A DNA stretch of 64,000 bases from Varroa destructor. Its lineage: Eukaryota > Arthropoda > Arachnida > Mesostigmata > Varroidae. This document shows positions 1 through 10,509 of this stretch, piece by piece. The notes under the pieces were generated by a model that did no database searches, was not told where the DNA came from, and saw only the letters and a list, made by a program, of their open reading frames with translations. Every line of letters begins with the position of its first letter. Within the stretch, counting starts at the first letter, position 1. The DNA lies in contig NW_019211458.1 of the NCBI RefSeq assembly GCF_002443255.2, positions 40,800,365-40,864,364 of the forward strand, written 5' to 3'. The translations under genes and the position numbers were made by a program.

Positions 1-849
1 CGCTCTTCCAGCATACGCTTCTCAATACTGTTCTTTCTAGTTATGTCCGTGCGCGAATATTTGCTAATTCTTGAGTAAAAAAGAACCTATGCATATCTAA
101 TTTTAAGACTACAGCTGACAAAAAATGGCTTCACGGCAAAGCGTAGCAGCGGTATGATTTAGACATCGGTATAATCTAATCGGTATAATAGCGAACGACC
201 ATCACAGTAATTTCTCTAGTATCTCGTACTTATATCGTAATACCTTTCAAGGCCTTAACTTACTCCAGGTTCTATAGATACACAACTCTTTTTGGACTTA
301 AGCTACGTAACTCGCTTCCTATGCCTGATTCGGTATTCTACATCTATTCTAGTTTCGTTCTGCTTACAAAACCAGCAAGCTTATATTGAAAAATCATATC
401 ATCTGATATTCGGCGAGCACCGAATTTATCTCATTTTAAGGCATCGGCATTTCATCCATGCGTACACGTGAAAAGGACAGAAAATTTTATCAAATTTTTA
501 CTTTCTATTACCTATATACCTCCCCCAAACATAAAGTAGAATTTGAGAACTAGCTCAGTGCGCTCGTTGTCAATGTATGCAGAGTGCGGTTCTGTTCCCC
601 TATATAGTAGATGAGGCTCGGTTATATAATATATTTGAATATTAACAGCTTGTTTCTTATGTCGCTCGAACAGCCCTTAAAGTTGTTGCCAACGTTACGC
701 GATGTATCCGTCTCCTTCGAGAGATATGTCCGTTGAATTGACAAACGCATACGCTATGCACAACATGTTGGGTCGGCGAGAGCTCGTAAATATGTATCGA
801 GTTTCTTACTCATAAGTATACCTTCTTTTGACTCATAGTCGTGATTCTG
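1..849. other. no gene recognised
   Basis: Nothing convincing was found on either strand. The stretch is AT-rich with short interrupted frames. It may contain the upstream part of the decayed gypsy-like element that begins to be recognisable near 850, but no motif supports that. Confidence 0.4.
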
Positions 850-1660
850 ACAGGTTGTAACTTTGTTCTACTTAACTACCTAGAAAGTTTTATGGCCAAT
901 CAACAACTTTACTGAGCTGGAATTGACAAGCTGCTCATTCAGATACTAACGAAGAATCTCAGACGTAAACTCGCAAGAAAAGCTCGCTTATTTTTTAAAT
1001 GCATTTACCTGTCCAGGAAATACAGTTCGAATATGTATAGTACAAGTCTTTCTATCGAAAGAACCTTCCCAAGATTGCTATCTATTTATTTCCGGCTATT
1101 GCGAGAAAACATCGTGCCAAGAAGCCTGGCGAGAAAGACTATTTCTACTTACTATGATTGATTCGCTATTTTTAAACACACTCATAGCATTGCATCGGCT
1201 GAGAAACGTACTGGCTTTTGATATTATTCCGGCAGACTCCGGCTAGAAGGCTGGCACTGATGTTGACTTTTGCTTATTACAGACAGCGTGTTACAGGCCT
1301 ATTAATGCAGCGACTTTTGTTTTGTTGGGCAACGACGGCACAGTTTTGTACCATACCGAAAAGCAGTTCTAAGCATTTTATATCAATGGCTGTCACACCG
1401 GTAGTAAGCATATGGTAGGGGTCGAGCTGTTTGTTGTTTACAAGCTCGTCTACAATATGGCAAAGTGCTATAACACATAAATCATTGAATAATCGAATCA
1501 ATTGGATCCGTCTAGTGTTTTTGGAACCAAGTGATGTCCTGAATGCCTTTGTCACGGCACTGGACTGTTAGACCAGTTCAATTTCCGGTAGGTTTCGAAA
1601 TCTTCCGCTTGTTAACCGGGCGAATGCAAGTTACTTAAGTTGCAAATGACACAACTTAAA
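850..1660 (+). mobile_element. Ty3/gypsy-like pol relic (RT tail to RNase H)
   Basis: This is a degenerate stretch with no continuous ORF. At 862-900 the frame reads FVLLNYLESFMAN, resembling the gypsy box after the reverse transcriptase palm (F-L-G-L-x-N-Y-Y-x-x-F-I-x-N). At about 1300-1420 it reads NDGTVLYHTEKQF, a stop, then NGCHTGSKHM, which fits the RNase H pattern (DG, then Y-x-S-R/K-x-L, then N-Y-x-T-x-E-K-E). At about 1600-1650 LLTGRMQVT, a stop and VAND resemble the PGR-x-N-x-x-ADALSR end of that domain. The order is right for gypsy, but spacing is stretched, stops interrupt it, and no LTR or integrase could be recognised. The call rests on weak motifs in the right order, read by eye. 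Confidence 0.33.
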
Positions 1661-3640
1661 AGCATATTCATTTCTGGGCCAAAGTTCTTGCAAATCGTAA
1701 TACGGTACACCTCTCGGAACATGACATACGATTTTTCAACTTTGCGAGTAAGCCGAACAGCGTACGGCGGATTTTCAAATGCCGCTTTTTAGTACGGAAT
1801 TTTTCATAAAGATCGAATAATAATTGACTGTAGAAAAAAATGAAACTTTTGCAAAAACACCTATTAGTTGGTAGTAGCATAAAGTAGCTTAATAAAAAAT
1901 TACTTTGCGCATATTGACTCACTGGCCGCCATTGTTACTAAACGATAAACAATCCTCCTATACTTTAGATATATGATGAGAGACGGGTAGAACAAGAGTT
2001 ATGCAGCGATCATTTACATAAAATCAAGTTTCAAAGCTTTGATTTCCGGTAACGGAACTACGTGATCAGAGTCACCTGATTTCAAGACGGATCTACAAGA
2101 TTTTTCGAGACATCCTTCAAATGCAGATATAGGAAACTATATAAAGATATTAAAATGCGTATTTAGTGTTGTGCGTTATGCAAGATATCGGCAGTGTACT
2201 CGATAGGATGTTAGAGGATTCCTTCAGTAATGAAATGTATGACGGATATTTTTACATATTTTTGATGTCTAAACGTTGTAGTTTTTCATTTATTGAGATT
2301 TTTACAATAATAGAGTTTTTTTAAGCCTTCAATGCGATTCGACAATACAGAGTGTTGGCCTAGACCTCCTTCACTCTCTAGATTACCAATAAGTGTGTTT
2401 TTTGTTTCTAAAAAGCGTAAAAATATGCAAGATATAAGGCATAGAAGACTTACGTATAAGCCTTCATACGATAACGTCATATCATCATCAGTACCAGGTA
2501 TAGTCTACCAGACTAATGGTGTCTTTCCTATATCGTTTGAGATTGACAAAACCTTTTAGGTGACACACTAGAATTAAAGTTGATCCGTTTGCACGGCCAG
2601 CCGCAACTGCGGTTTTCAAGATGACTTCTGCCGCTGCTGATAGAACACAACGTATTCGAAAACGGCGATAAATTTTCGATTACTACTCGCAGCTTTTATT
2701 CAGTATGCAGCGTTGCTACGTTTTCAAGTTCGATGACTAGGCGTTACACAGGCTACGGGCGGTACGAGAATGACCGTATCTGCTAGAAAAGGGAACTTTC
2801 CTCAAACAGCAGTATAAAGATCTGAAGAATAGAATTGCGTGCAAAGGCAAAATGTCCTTACCTGATTACTGACAGTGATGAACATGGACCGAAAAAGTAT
2901 TTATCGAGCTGCGACGAATACATCTTTCCTACTATTACGCTGCGCTACAGAAGCCAGACGTGCCTTGATAAATCTGTGACGCCGTTACAATGCAAATATC
3001 CTAACTAAAGGAACTCGGACGATTTACCTTGACATATATCTGAAATTCATTTTTTTTTTTTTTTGTTTATTAAAAATGCAACAATAAGTACCAGCTGTGG
3101 CAATGAAACAAAGGTAACGAACTAGGGGGCAAAATCGACAAATACGATTATGCATATATTGACTGTATTTTCCTTCATTATATGAGCAACATTTTAGCTG
3201 TAGGTAAAATTTTAAAAATAGGTTTGCGTGAATTAAATAAATCTACTGCGATCAGCCTAACTAGATCAGAATATGGTCTCTAGACGATTATGGCTTTTTA
3301 GTTTAGTATGATTTCAATTGAATGATTGGATTATCATACTAATAGTAGAATTGATTGGCCAAAATTTCCAACTTTCGGTCTCCAGCTAACTAAGTAATTT
3401 GTCCGCCTCATTCAAATCCTAACTATGTCAGTGTTTTTTTTTTGGGCAATGGGCAAATACTCCGACAAAAACCTCAGTCCTAAGTTTCGTCGTTCATATA
3501 ACCAGCGGCGGTCGAGTACCGTCATCTACGCTAATTTCTTGAAATTATTTTCGCAACTGATTGTTATGATAATTTCCTCATTAGCAGCAATGATCCTTGT
3601 ATCAGTCTGCAGGATCTTGGTTGTGACTGTATATATTTGC
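1661..3640. other. no confident gene; short coherent frames only
   Basis: Several 40-50 codon frames read like protein on the plus strand at roughly 2630-2790 and 2860-3010, but none has a recognisable motif or clear splice borders. A T-run of 14 lies at 3051-3064. An integrase downstream of the gypsy-like relic was looked for and not found. Confidence 0.35.
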
Positions 3641-3644
3641 ATAG

Positions 3645-3770
3645 GTTGTGTGGCATGTGGGTGTGAGTTGGTATGATTATGAAGTGGAATTGTCACTGGA
3701 AAAATCTGGAAAAGTGTCAGTCACGCTTAACAAAATTGGAACGTTCAATCGGTTTTTACGCTGTTCGTGA
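3645..3770 (+). CDS. candidate terminal exon, unknown product
   Basis: A plausible 3' splice site (pyrimidine-rich stretch ending in TTGCATAG at 3637-3644) is followed by 41 codons in one frame, then TGA at 3768-3770. The residues alternate like beta strands (WYDYEVELSLEKSGKV, then SVTLNKIG), which is unusual for random AT-rich DNA. A competing frame opens with ATG at 3679 and gives a basic 54-residue peptide ending at 3843, so the frame is not settled. No family is recognised and no upstream exon was located. Confidence 0.2.
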   Translation, partial: VVWHVGVSWYDYEVELSLEKSGKVSVTLNKIGTFNRFLRCS

Positions 3771-3843
3771 CATGCTTCCTAAAAAGCAGTCACTTGTATC
3801 TGAGCTATCACAAGACCCAGTCAACGAAGAACGAACTGTCTGA

Positions 3844-5170
3844 CATTGAAGACCTCAATGTTTACCACTGAGAACAGTTGCCATATAGGCAAAGAACCAT
3901 AAGAAGCTGCCGTTCGCCCGAATTGTACTCGAGCCACATTTCCACGATTTTTGCCAAGTAACCGTTTAGTTACATGAAATACTTGTACTATGAAATGAGC
4001 TGCATGAAAACATGCGACGGGAACCAGATTCCAAGGTCAGGAAAACCCAAATTGACATCTACAAAGTATTAGTCTATTTAAGTAGTTACTACCTAGATTG
4101 TGAGTGCGATACCGCTCTAGGCAGTAGAGCTGCTTTGGTCGTCGTTTCAAATGAGCTGTATAGCTAAACGATTCCACAGGACGATGATCATGGACGCGTT
4201 ACTCTCATCAGATCGGAGTGAATAAAACCTATTCTGTACCCCACCTGACTAGTCCTAAATAAGACAACTAAACGGATTTGGTATACTCAACGTAGGGATT
4301 TTCTTAGCGCTTACAATATACAAAAGTTGCGATATACGGTTGGTTGGCTAAGGCATTCCATAGATAACCTATACCAGGACAGTTTTGAAGGTTATATTTC
4401 CGATCAGCTATAAGGAACTTGCCTCAGAGATACGAAGGAACACAGAAAGATATATTCTAGCTCAAGGACAGATTCTGTCTGCCGGAAAGTGCCCGAGACC
4501 TGATAAATGCCTTAGAAAATGAGCGAAACGTCGGTGCCCACCGTTGATTTCCGGCCATCTATTTGGCTGACAGTGCAACTTCCTAAAGCATGCATATAGT
4601 ACTTGTTGAAGCAATTTACTACTGGTCTAAATAAGCCAACGACTCAAGTATATGTATTCATACATCCATATGGAATTTATCGTTTTTTTGCGCAATGTTT
4701 ATAGAATACACCGCGGACTTTTAAAGAAAGCAACGTGTAAGACTTACTATATTTGCACACGTTATATCCGATGCAATGCAACCCAAATTATTAGTACTAT
4801 AAACATTCCAAGTGACGTCTCTTCTTTACAGTCCTCGAAATGTAGGCTTTATTTAAGTTATCGGTATTAGAACGTGGTGACCCGTGGTTCGCTCAAAGCT
4901 CTATTTAAGTAACGAAAACTAAAAAGAAATAATCCACAAAAAACACCGTCTTATAGGAAAGCATTTTTCTAGATTAGAACACAAACTGTTTCCTTTTTGG
5001 GCAATTTACAGGATGCAATTAACTGTGCATATGGTACTGTTTATAATTTATAGTCATGTTTTGCCCTTGTACAATGTTCATCACTTAGTGAATAATGTTA
5101 GCGTCTTCTGTTTGTTATTTTGGCAGCATTAGACCTGCTCATTCAATTCATTTGGTCATCAACTGATCAA
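3844..5170. other. no gene recognised
   Basis: Interrupted frames on both strands. A 72-codon stop-free run at 4652-4870 has AT-driven composition and no motif, and was not accepted as a gene. No RNA gene or longer repeat is apparent. Confidence 0.4.
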
Positions 5171-5174
5171 AATC

Positions 5175-5252
5175 TTCTTTTTTTTTTTTTGTTTTTTGTT
5201 TGGTAGCATCTTTTTTTTTGTTTTTTGTTTGGTAGCATCTTTTTTTTTGTTT
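5175..5252. repeat. 29-bp T-rich tandem repeat
   Basis: Two identical adjacent copies of a 29-bp unit lie at 5191-5219 and 5220-5248. Each consists of GTTTTTTGTTTGGTAGCATC followed by nine T. A T-run of at least 13 precedes the array and a truncated third start (GTTT) follows it. The identity of the two copies implies recent slippage or duplication. Confidence 0.9.
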
Positions 5253-5872
5253 ACGAATCGTTGACACAACATGACGAGTACAAGAATTATTTAGACACGC
5301 GACTCTGATTCTATTGCTTGTCTAGATAAATGAAATAGCCAGCCATCGCGTCACAAGCAGTCAACCTTGAGATAATAAGAATCAAGAACATTTTTTTACT
5401 AAAATTGCTTCATATTATTATTGTTGTTTACAAACACTTTTGAGCTGTTTAAATTGACGAAGATGCTTACGGTACTAGTCAGGTTAATTATATAGATGAG
5501 CAAAGCAAAAACATTTTGTGACCAAATTTGTGGTTTTTATTTTATTAACCAGAGATGCCTATACTAAAGTTTGCAAGAACACACAGACCTACTAAATAAC
5601 AATTAGGTTTTTTTGGTTCTTCTACAGAGCTGGCTAGGAATCGTCATAGAGCTTCAGGGTTCATCATTTAAACGTTTATCCGTTCACAAGTTGTGAACTT
5701 ATCACCGCTTGGCTTCATGAGCTAAGTTTGCTAGCTTTCACAGAAATATTGTTAATCCGGAATACAGCAAAGCGGCTTTGCCTCGGTTAGAAGATACATT
5801 CTAGCTGCGTTCGCAGCGCTGAACTCGTTATAAACACCGCGAGCCCTTCGCGTTATCAGTACTATTTTTTTT
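5253..5872. other. no gene recognised
   Basis: AT-rich with mixed short frames. The minus strand here lies downstream of the possible pol-like motif at 5876-5938, and reverse transcriptase motifs were sought there. Only an unconvincing K-G-S-R-C fragment was seen. Confidence 0.35.
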
Positions 5873-6103
5873 TTACAGATTAGTTGCATCCAGTTTCTCT
5901 AATTCTACAGCAGTAAAAGCTACTTGGGCTGGAAAATATGCACAAAAAACATAGCGTGTGGCGCCTAAATCTGCTTTATTCAAATATGAGCTCAGCGGCA
6001 TCTTTATCGAACTATTCTGTCTGGTGCAACTACCGCTCACTATTCTAGTTTTTCGTTGTCCAAACATGCGAGTAGTCTTTTTCGGAAATTCTGTTGCGTA
6101 CAT
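5873..6103 (-). mobile_element. possible Ty3/gypsy linker to RT (weak)
   Basis: The last 21 codons of this open frame include FPAQVAFTAVELEKLDATNL. This resembles the segment before the gypsy reverse transcriptase, where R-x-Y-x-x-S-P-A-Q-x-x-x-I-x-x-E-L-x-K-L-L-x-x-G-I is typical. It lies on the same strand as, and about 600 bp downstream of, the retropepsin ORF at 6547-6978. That raises the alternative that the retropepsin belongs to a decayed retrotransposon. No reverse transcriptase could be followed beyond it. Confidence 0.22.
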
Positions 6104-6300
6104 TACGATGGGCCTCCTTAATGCTTCACGTCTGTAATAACTGAGGACTGGCTAAATATGCAGCAGGACTCCTCGGATTTGCGCTCTTTCAATTAACCCT
6201 CCAGCCATTTTAGTTTACTCTCTATTGTGCAGCTCGAGCACCTGACCATAAAAATTCCTGGATAGTTCCTGGAAGTTATAGAATGACAAGCGACGTGGGC

Positions 6301-6329
6301 TGTCAATTTCGGATAACCAAAAAAGTTTA
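6301..6329 (-). repeat. 29-nt segment repeated at 41168-41196
   Basis: This segment matches 41168-41196 at 27 of 29 positions. Read on the minus strand it gives KLFWLSEID at both loci, and both nucleotide differences are synonymous in that frame (TCC/TCA for Ser, ATT/ATC for Ile). That points to a formerly coding motif shared by two copies of one element. The motif resembles the P-x-L-W-F-x-x-x-E box of gypsy-type gag proteins, but that link is only suggestive. At this locus the frame stays open for about 30 more codons. Confidence 0.65.
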
Positions 6330-6546
6330 TCGTCTCGGGAATGTTGCTTCCGGCGCGAGCATTTTCCATAATGACAGATTTCAGGTCATATTTAGGATGA
6401 CAGCTAGGACAACTACTGTTAGGCGGTAGTCCTGTTCTACTAGGAGCAAGCTTTCAATAATATCCAATAGTAAGCGGAGAGCTATCTTATAACCACAACC
6501 TTCATTCGAAACCGTTGTCTATGATAACATATTTGGTTGTACTTCT

Positions 6547-6978
6547 TTAGTATTGTTGCTTCATAGCCAGAGTAGGCTCGTTTAGCCTAGTAAGCTCCCA
6601 GGAGAATGCTTCCATCCAATCAAGGCCCAATATGCATTCGGTGCTACTAACATTATCAAAAAAACACAAGCGCCAGAGTTTCACTTGAGACATTGAGGTC
6701 ACTCTTACCTCTACGAAGGAATGGGGTCCTAAAGTTTGCCCGTTGGCCGTGCAAAATGTTGTATCAGACGCATGGTGTTGCGCTATTGGTTTAATCTCGT
6801 GAAGTCTTTTGAGAGGCATAAATGGGGCACTTGAACCGGAGTCGACCAACATTGTTACTAACGTGCCCTCGATATTGACAGTCGTATAGATGAATGAAAC
6901 GTTGTTTAAGCGACTGCGCAACATTCGCTTGCAGCCTGCTAGCAATGGAAGAAAAAAAGCCCCTGACAATAACAGCAA
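6547..6978 (-). CDS. membrane-anchored retropepsin-like protein, D-S-G intact; 5' end unresolved
   Basis: The frame encodes a hydrophobic N-terminus (residues 1-15, VLLLLSGAFFLPLLAG with its upstream codons), a short basic linker, and one retropepsin domain. The catalytic motif is LVDSGSS (D46-S47-G48) after the strand YTTVNIEGTLV. The second conserved motif is ILGLDWMEAF (G118-D120-W121), as in clan AA proteases. Retropepsins work as homodimers, each subunit giving one Asp. The region shares roughly a third of its residues with the ORF at 19008-19463, including HH-x-SD and F-x-x-x-VT blocks. The first codon here is TTG. The only upstream in-frame ATG (7054-7056) is cut off by TAA at 7030-7032 and TGA at 7012-7014. 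The true start may therefore lie in another exon, or the copy may be broken. An internal ATG at 6924 would lose the anchor. The alternative is a worn gypsy protease fragment. Confidence 0.62.
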   Translation of the reverse strand: MLLLSGAFFLPLLAGCKRMLRSRLNNVSFIYTTVNIEGTLVTMLVDSGSSAPFMPLKRLHEIKPIAQHHASDTTFCTANGQTLGPHSFVEVRVTSMSQVKLWRLCFFDNVSSTECILGLDWMEAFSWELTRLNEPTLAMKQQY

Positions 6979-7056
6979 AACGTATTGCAGAGTTTTTTTT
7001 TTCGGAAATCTTCAATTTCTTCCAGATTTTTACAATACAGAATCAGCATTCACCAT

Positions 7057-8802
7057 GTCACCTGTTCAACTAATTGGCTGGTCCAGCACTAAGGGCACGT
7101 AACAGTGTCACAGATCTCAACTATTTACGTGTCCTTTAAGACGCGGTTACATGCAACTTTCTGCGCTGGTAGTTACAGATTAGTTCCGTCGCTCTGTTAT
7201 ATTTAAGAGCGAACACTTTTTTTGTTTCTTCGCGATCTGGATGCTGCGATGTGCGCTTCCGAATCAACTCATTCGTGGAAATTCTGATCGGCGCATTTTG
7301 TATGCGGTACCTGACTTTCTTCTTGGTATGACGTTTTATATTGTGCATCTGGTACGTATACGTAATCTTTGAATATTCGATACATGACACCATGAACAAA
7401 GAACGGCCCGGTCGGATTGTAGAAACATGTTTCTTAGTATAAAACCAGATTTCAACACCATTAATAACATAACAATGGCTACCATTCGTCTAGACGTAAA
7501 TCAAGCTTTTTTTTTTTGTTTTTTCTTTATTTTTCTCAGCGAGGAACCACAGACATTTCAAAGACAGCTAACAACGTGCCTGTGAAAACATTGTACCCTA
7601 CGCAATCGTGGCATTCCCGCCGCTTGATGACGTCAGACCAAACGAAACATCGAAATAGCAAAGCATACCGAACTTGTAACCAGTGCGAAAGTTTTTAAAG
7701 ATTCGCGCCTCTCAGCGCCTCTATTTAAGCAGTTTATCACTTCTTTAAAGATGCGTTTCATGTCTAAAGTGTATATGTATTATGACTATTGATCTCCAAA
7801 CGAATAGAACGAGAAAAAGCTAGAGTCGTTACGCGCATTAAGACGCATTTTTCTGAATACTGTTTGCCCATTTGTGCAATTCAGGCTAATTGGTATTATA
7901 ATAGCTTTGAAGAATTAAAAAGAAAAACGTCGTTATTATTATTGTTTTCAAACAAAATGTCCGTTATTCCAAACAACGTACAGACTTGCCAATCTCCTCA
8001 TCTACTACACAATGGTTTCTATTAGTTACATTCATAACGCTAGTATGGAGCTATATAACAAAGGCAGCGTATTGAATTAATACATCCGCCTTAATCATTT
8101 TTCGAATGTATGACGGCCGTGTAAGAATAGGTCTAAACGCCACCAGCTTGCTGATCCTCATTATACGCACACGATATCTAGTGAATGCCGTATGGCGTAC
8201 TTTACGAATATCAAAGTCAGTTTTTGATGACAAAAGTCCTTCCTTTCTTTGCGCTTACTTCACGATCCACCTTTATATAGTATTAATAATTTAGCGGTAG
8301 GCGTCTGAATGATATCGCTGCAGAAGGCAATCGAATTCATCGAGATAAAGACACTGTTTTTACTAAGCAATCTATCGCCTAATAAAGTTAACAATGAAAC
8401 TGTTATTAAAAAAACACTGTATGGCACCGTTTGCTTCTGATTCATCAGATCGCATTTGAACGATAGTCTAACTTATACCGACTTGCTATACCAGCCCAGT
8501 AGCTGACGCTGGCATATCACAGGTACGCAAATTGCGTAGCAGGACCGTTTAACGAAAATCGTGCAGCGTCTTGCTTGGTCACGTCCTGCTACGTGTTCAC
8601 AACATTTGACTCGTGCTCGGCAGTTTAATCTCGTAGCCAACCAGTTACGACAGAAGGAGAATGAAACTGCCAAATTCTCATTATAATTGTGTTTTATCGA
8701 ATTTCGAAAACAGCCTTAGTAGGCAAACGTTTGGTGTGCAATTATGCTGATCTAGGCTAGTGTCAGTGGACGGGCAGCGTGTTCTGGGTGGCTATTACGT
8801 AC
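7057..8802. other. no gene recognised
   Basis: Several stop-free runs of 60-87 codons occur (for example 7136-7399 minus and 7789-8025 plus), but their composition follows the AT-rich background and no domain was recognised. The minus strand at 8473-8673 gives a Cys/Arg-rich run without ATG. A T-run of 11 lies at 7507-7517. Confidence 0.4.
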
Positions 8803-8940
8803 CTCGCGGGATCCATCGTCATAATAGCCATCAACAAGAAGCATGTAGCCATTGCTTTCGGGTCTTAGCATAGGCGGATAATACCCAAAATATTTTATGA
8901 CTACAAAGGAAAGGAGGCCGTTGAATAAAAAGGCTAGCAA
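8803..8940 (-). CDS. candidate exon with a membrane segment; donor GAG|GTACGT
   Basis: On the minus strand an open frame ends at a strong 5' splice-site match (GAG followed by GTACGT, donor bases at 8801-8802). It encodes a hydrophobic run, LLAFLFNGLLSFVVIKYF, followed by GYYPPMLRPESNGYMLLVDG. Inferred: an anchored or secreted protein's early exon. No family is recognised and the upstream border (stop TAG or a weak CTATAG acceptor) is unclear. A 149-codon ATG-started frame on the opposite strand (8897-9346) overlaps it. At most one of the two is likely real. Confidence 0.25.
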
Positions 8941-9346
8941 CTATAGACGGACTGCTCATATTGTTGCTTTGCCATTTCATAGGTCGATTGCAGAAGCCCC
9001 AGACATAAGACCTACCCCGGCGGGTAGTCGTCGGGGCTGCATTGAACAGGTAATCCCAAGGATCTTTGAGGACACCAAGAAGATAAACGAGCGTAAGCCA
9101 ACAAAAAGTGACCTTAGCAAATTTTCTATTTTAAAAAAAGGCAATCATTCCAAGCTAGGTTTCACTTTCGTGCTGATCCCTCTTCCTCTGTGTAAATTTC
9201 TATTTCGGCTAGCTCGCGGAGGAACTATCGCGTCTCGTATGGCACGTGGTTTTATCCTGCTGAACATCCTGCTTCCAACAAAATGTCAGAACTCATGTTT
9301 TAGGAATCTAATGTGGGTCACACGGGGCTCTTCAAATTACCCTTGA
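8897..9346 (+). CDS. hypothetical basic protein, 149 codons, doubtful
   Basis: This is the longest ATG-started frame without homology support in the window. The product is basic, starts MTTKERRPLNKKASNYRRT, and has no recognised motif. A run of about 150 codons is near the length expected by chance for the longest stop-free run in 64 kb of such DNA, and an alternative exon reads on the other strand. It is listed because it cannot be excluded. Confidence 0.22.
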   Translation: MTTKERRPLNKKASNYRRTAHIVALPFHRSIAEAPDIRPTPAGSRRGCIEQVIPRIFEDTKKINERKPTKSDLSKFSILKKGNHSKLGFTFVLIPLPLCKFLFRLARGGTIASRMARGFILLNILLPTKCQNSCFRNLMWVTRGSSNYP

Positions 9347-10340
9347 GACGGTCATGGTTAGTGGGTTGATGACAACGTTTTGAACCATGAACGGTTGCTT
9401 AAGGAAGGCTTTTATACATACTACGCACCTGGCGGCCGTAAACTGCTCCACTGTGGAAACAGACATTAGACTTTAAACATTCTGTTGCTGGCGGCTTCTT
9501 CAATAAACCCGTCCCGAGGTTGCCAGTTGAGACACCTTCATGGAGAATATTCAGACACGCTGTACTCTTTTTCATAACAGCGACGTCTTCCACTCTCCTG
9601 TTGAGGCTGATTCTATAGGTAGGGCTTTAGCTTGAAATGTAATTAAATATATGGGTTTATTGCAGGAAGAAAAGCTCTGTGACGTAATTCTAGTTTAGCT
9701 GCTTTGTTTTAGTACTAGCAATACGATTCTATTCGACAAGACACTTCGGAGGCCATAAATAATAAATACTATTCACTGATTTTGGGAAAAAGGTCACAAA
9801 GAAATGTTTACAATTTACAGTGAAAAGTTTGCGCTTAAGGAGAGCATTACGTTGTTTATATGATAACGCATTTATGGCCATACAAGGAAAGACACTACCA
9901 ATCTCTAGCATTCGACTGTATTCTCAGGCTGGCTCTATCGGTTTGATCAGTTAACCAAACGATATTAGCACGATCAATACATATGAGCTTTTACAATTTC
10001 AATTATCATATTATCTAATACTTGCAATCTTAACATTTTCCTGTCTGCGCTCCACGATCAAGCGGCGTATCTACAAGTTCTTAGAATAATTCGAATGTTC
10101 GAATTGTGCGAATTTGTCAGGACAAATTTCCCAGGCGACAACTGACCATCTTGAATTGTCTTCCAGTTTCGCAGCCTACCAACGCGCCTGAACGGACAAG
10201 GGAATCTTTAGTAGCAAATATACTACATATATCTGAATACCATGAATATACATTTGTATGAGCAGCCTTCTGTTTACTGCAGGATGCAACACCCATTTTT
10301 TAACTTTGTACAGACGAAAATTTTTATAGTTAGGCAGTAC
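9347..10340. other. no gene recognised
   Basis: Short interrupted frames. The minus-strand run at 9399-9593 has no motif and no clear splice borders. The rest is AT-rich. Confidence 0.35.
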
Positions 10341-10486
10341 TTGGCAGTTAAGATACCGCTCTGACTGTAGCTCTTCAGTTCGCTCCCAATCGTTAAGTGG
10401 TACGAGTGCACTAGTAAGCTGAACCGTTAGATCACTAATTCTCCGAGACAAATTGTCAAATTGTAGGGGGTGAAGCTCTACAACCT
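10176..10486 (-). CDS. candidate exon, helical protein, unknown function
   Basis: A pyrimidine-rich 3' splice-site match (GAATTTCAG, AG at about 10487-10488 read on the minus strand) opens into a frame of about 100 codons ending in TAG at 10176. The first part (ELHPLQFDNLSRRISDL, then LNDWERTEELQSERY) has the heptad-like spacing of an amphipathic helix and normal protein composition. Possible donors inside the frame (for example CAA|GTACTG) could shorten the exon. No family is recognised. A gag-like helical domain is one possibility, without support. Confidence 0.28.
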
Positions 10487-10509
10487 GAAATTCAATCAAT
10501 GACACAGCA

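Noticed and set aside
8473..8673. Cys/Arg-rich minus-strand frame as a small secreted protein
   Set aside because: It has no ATG, no signal peptide and no clear splice borders; Cys spacing matches no known pattern.
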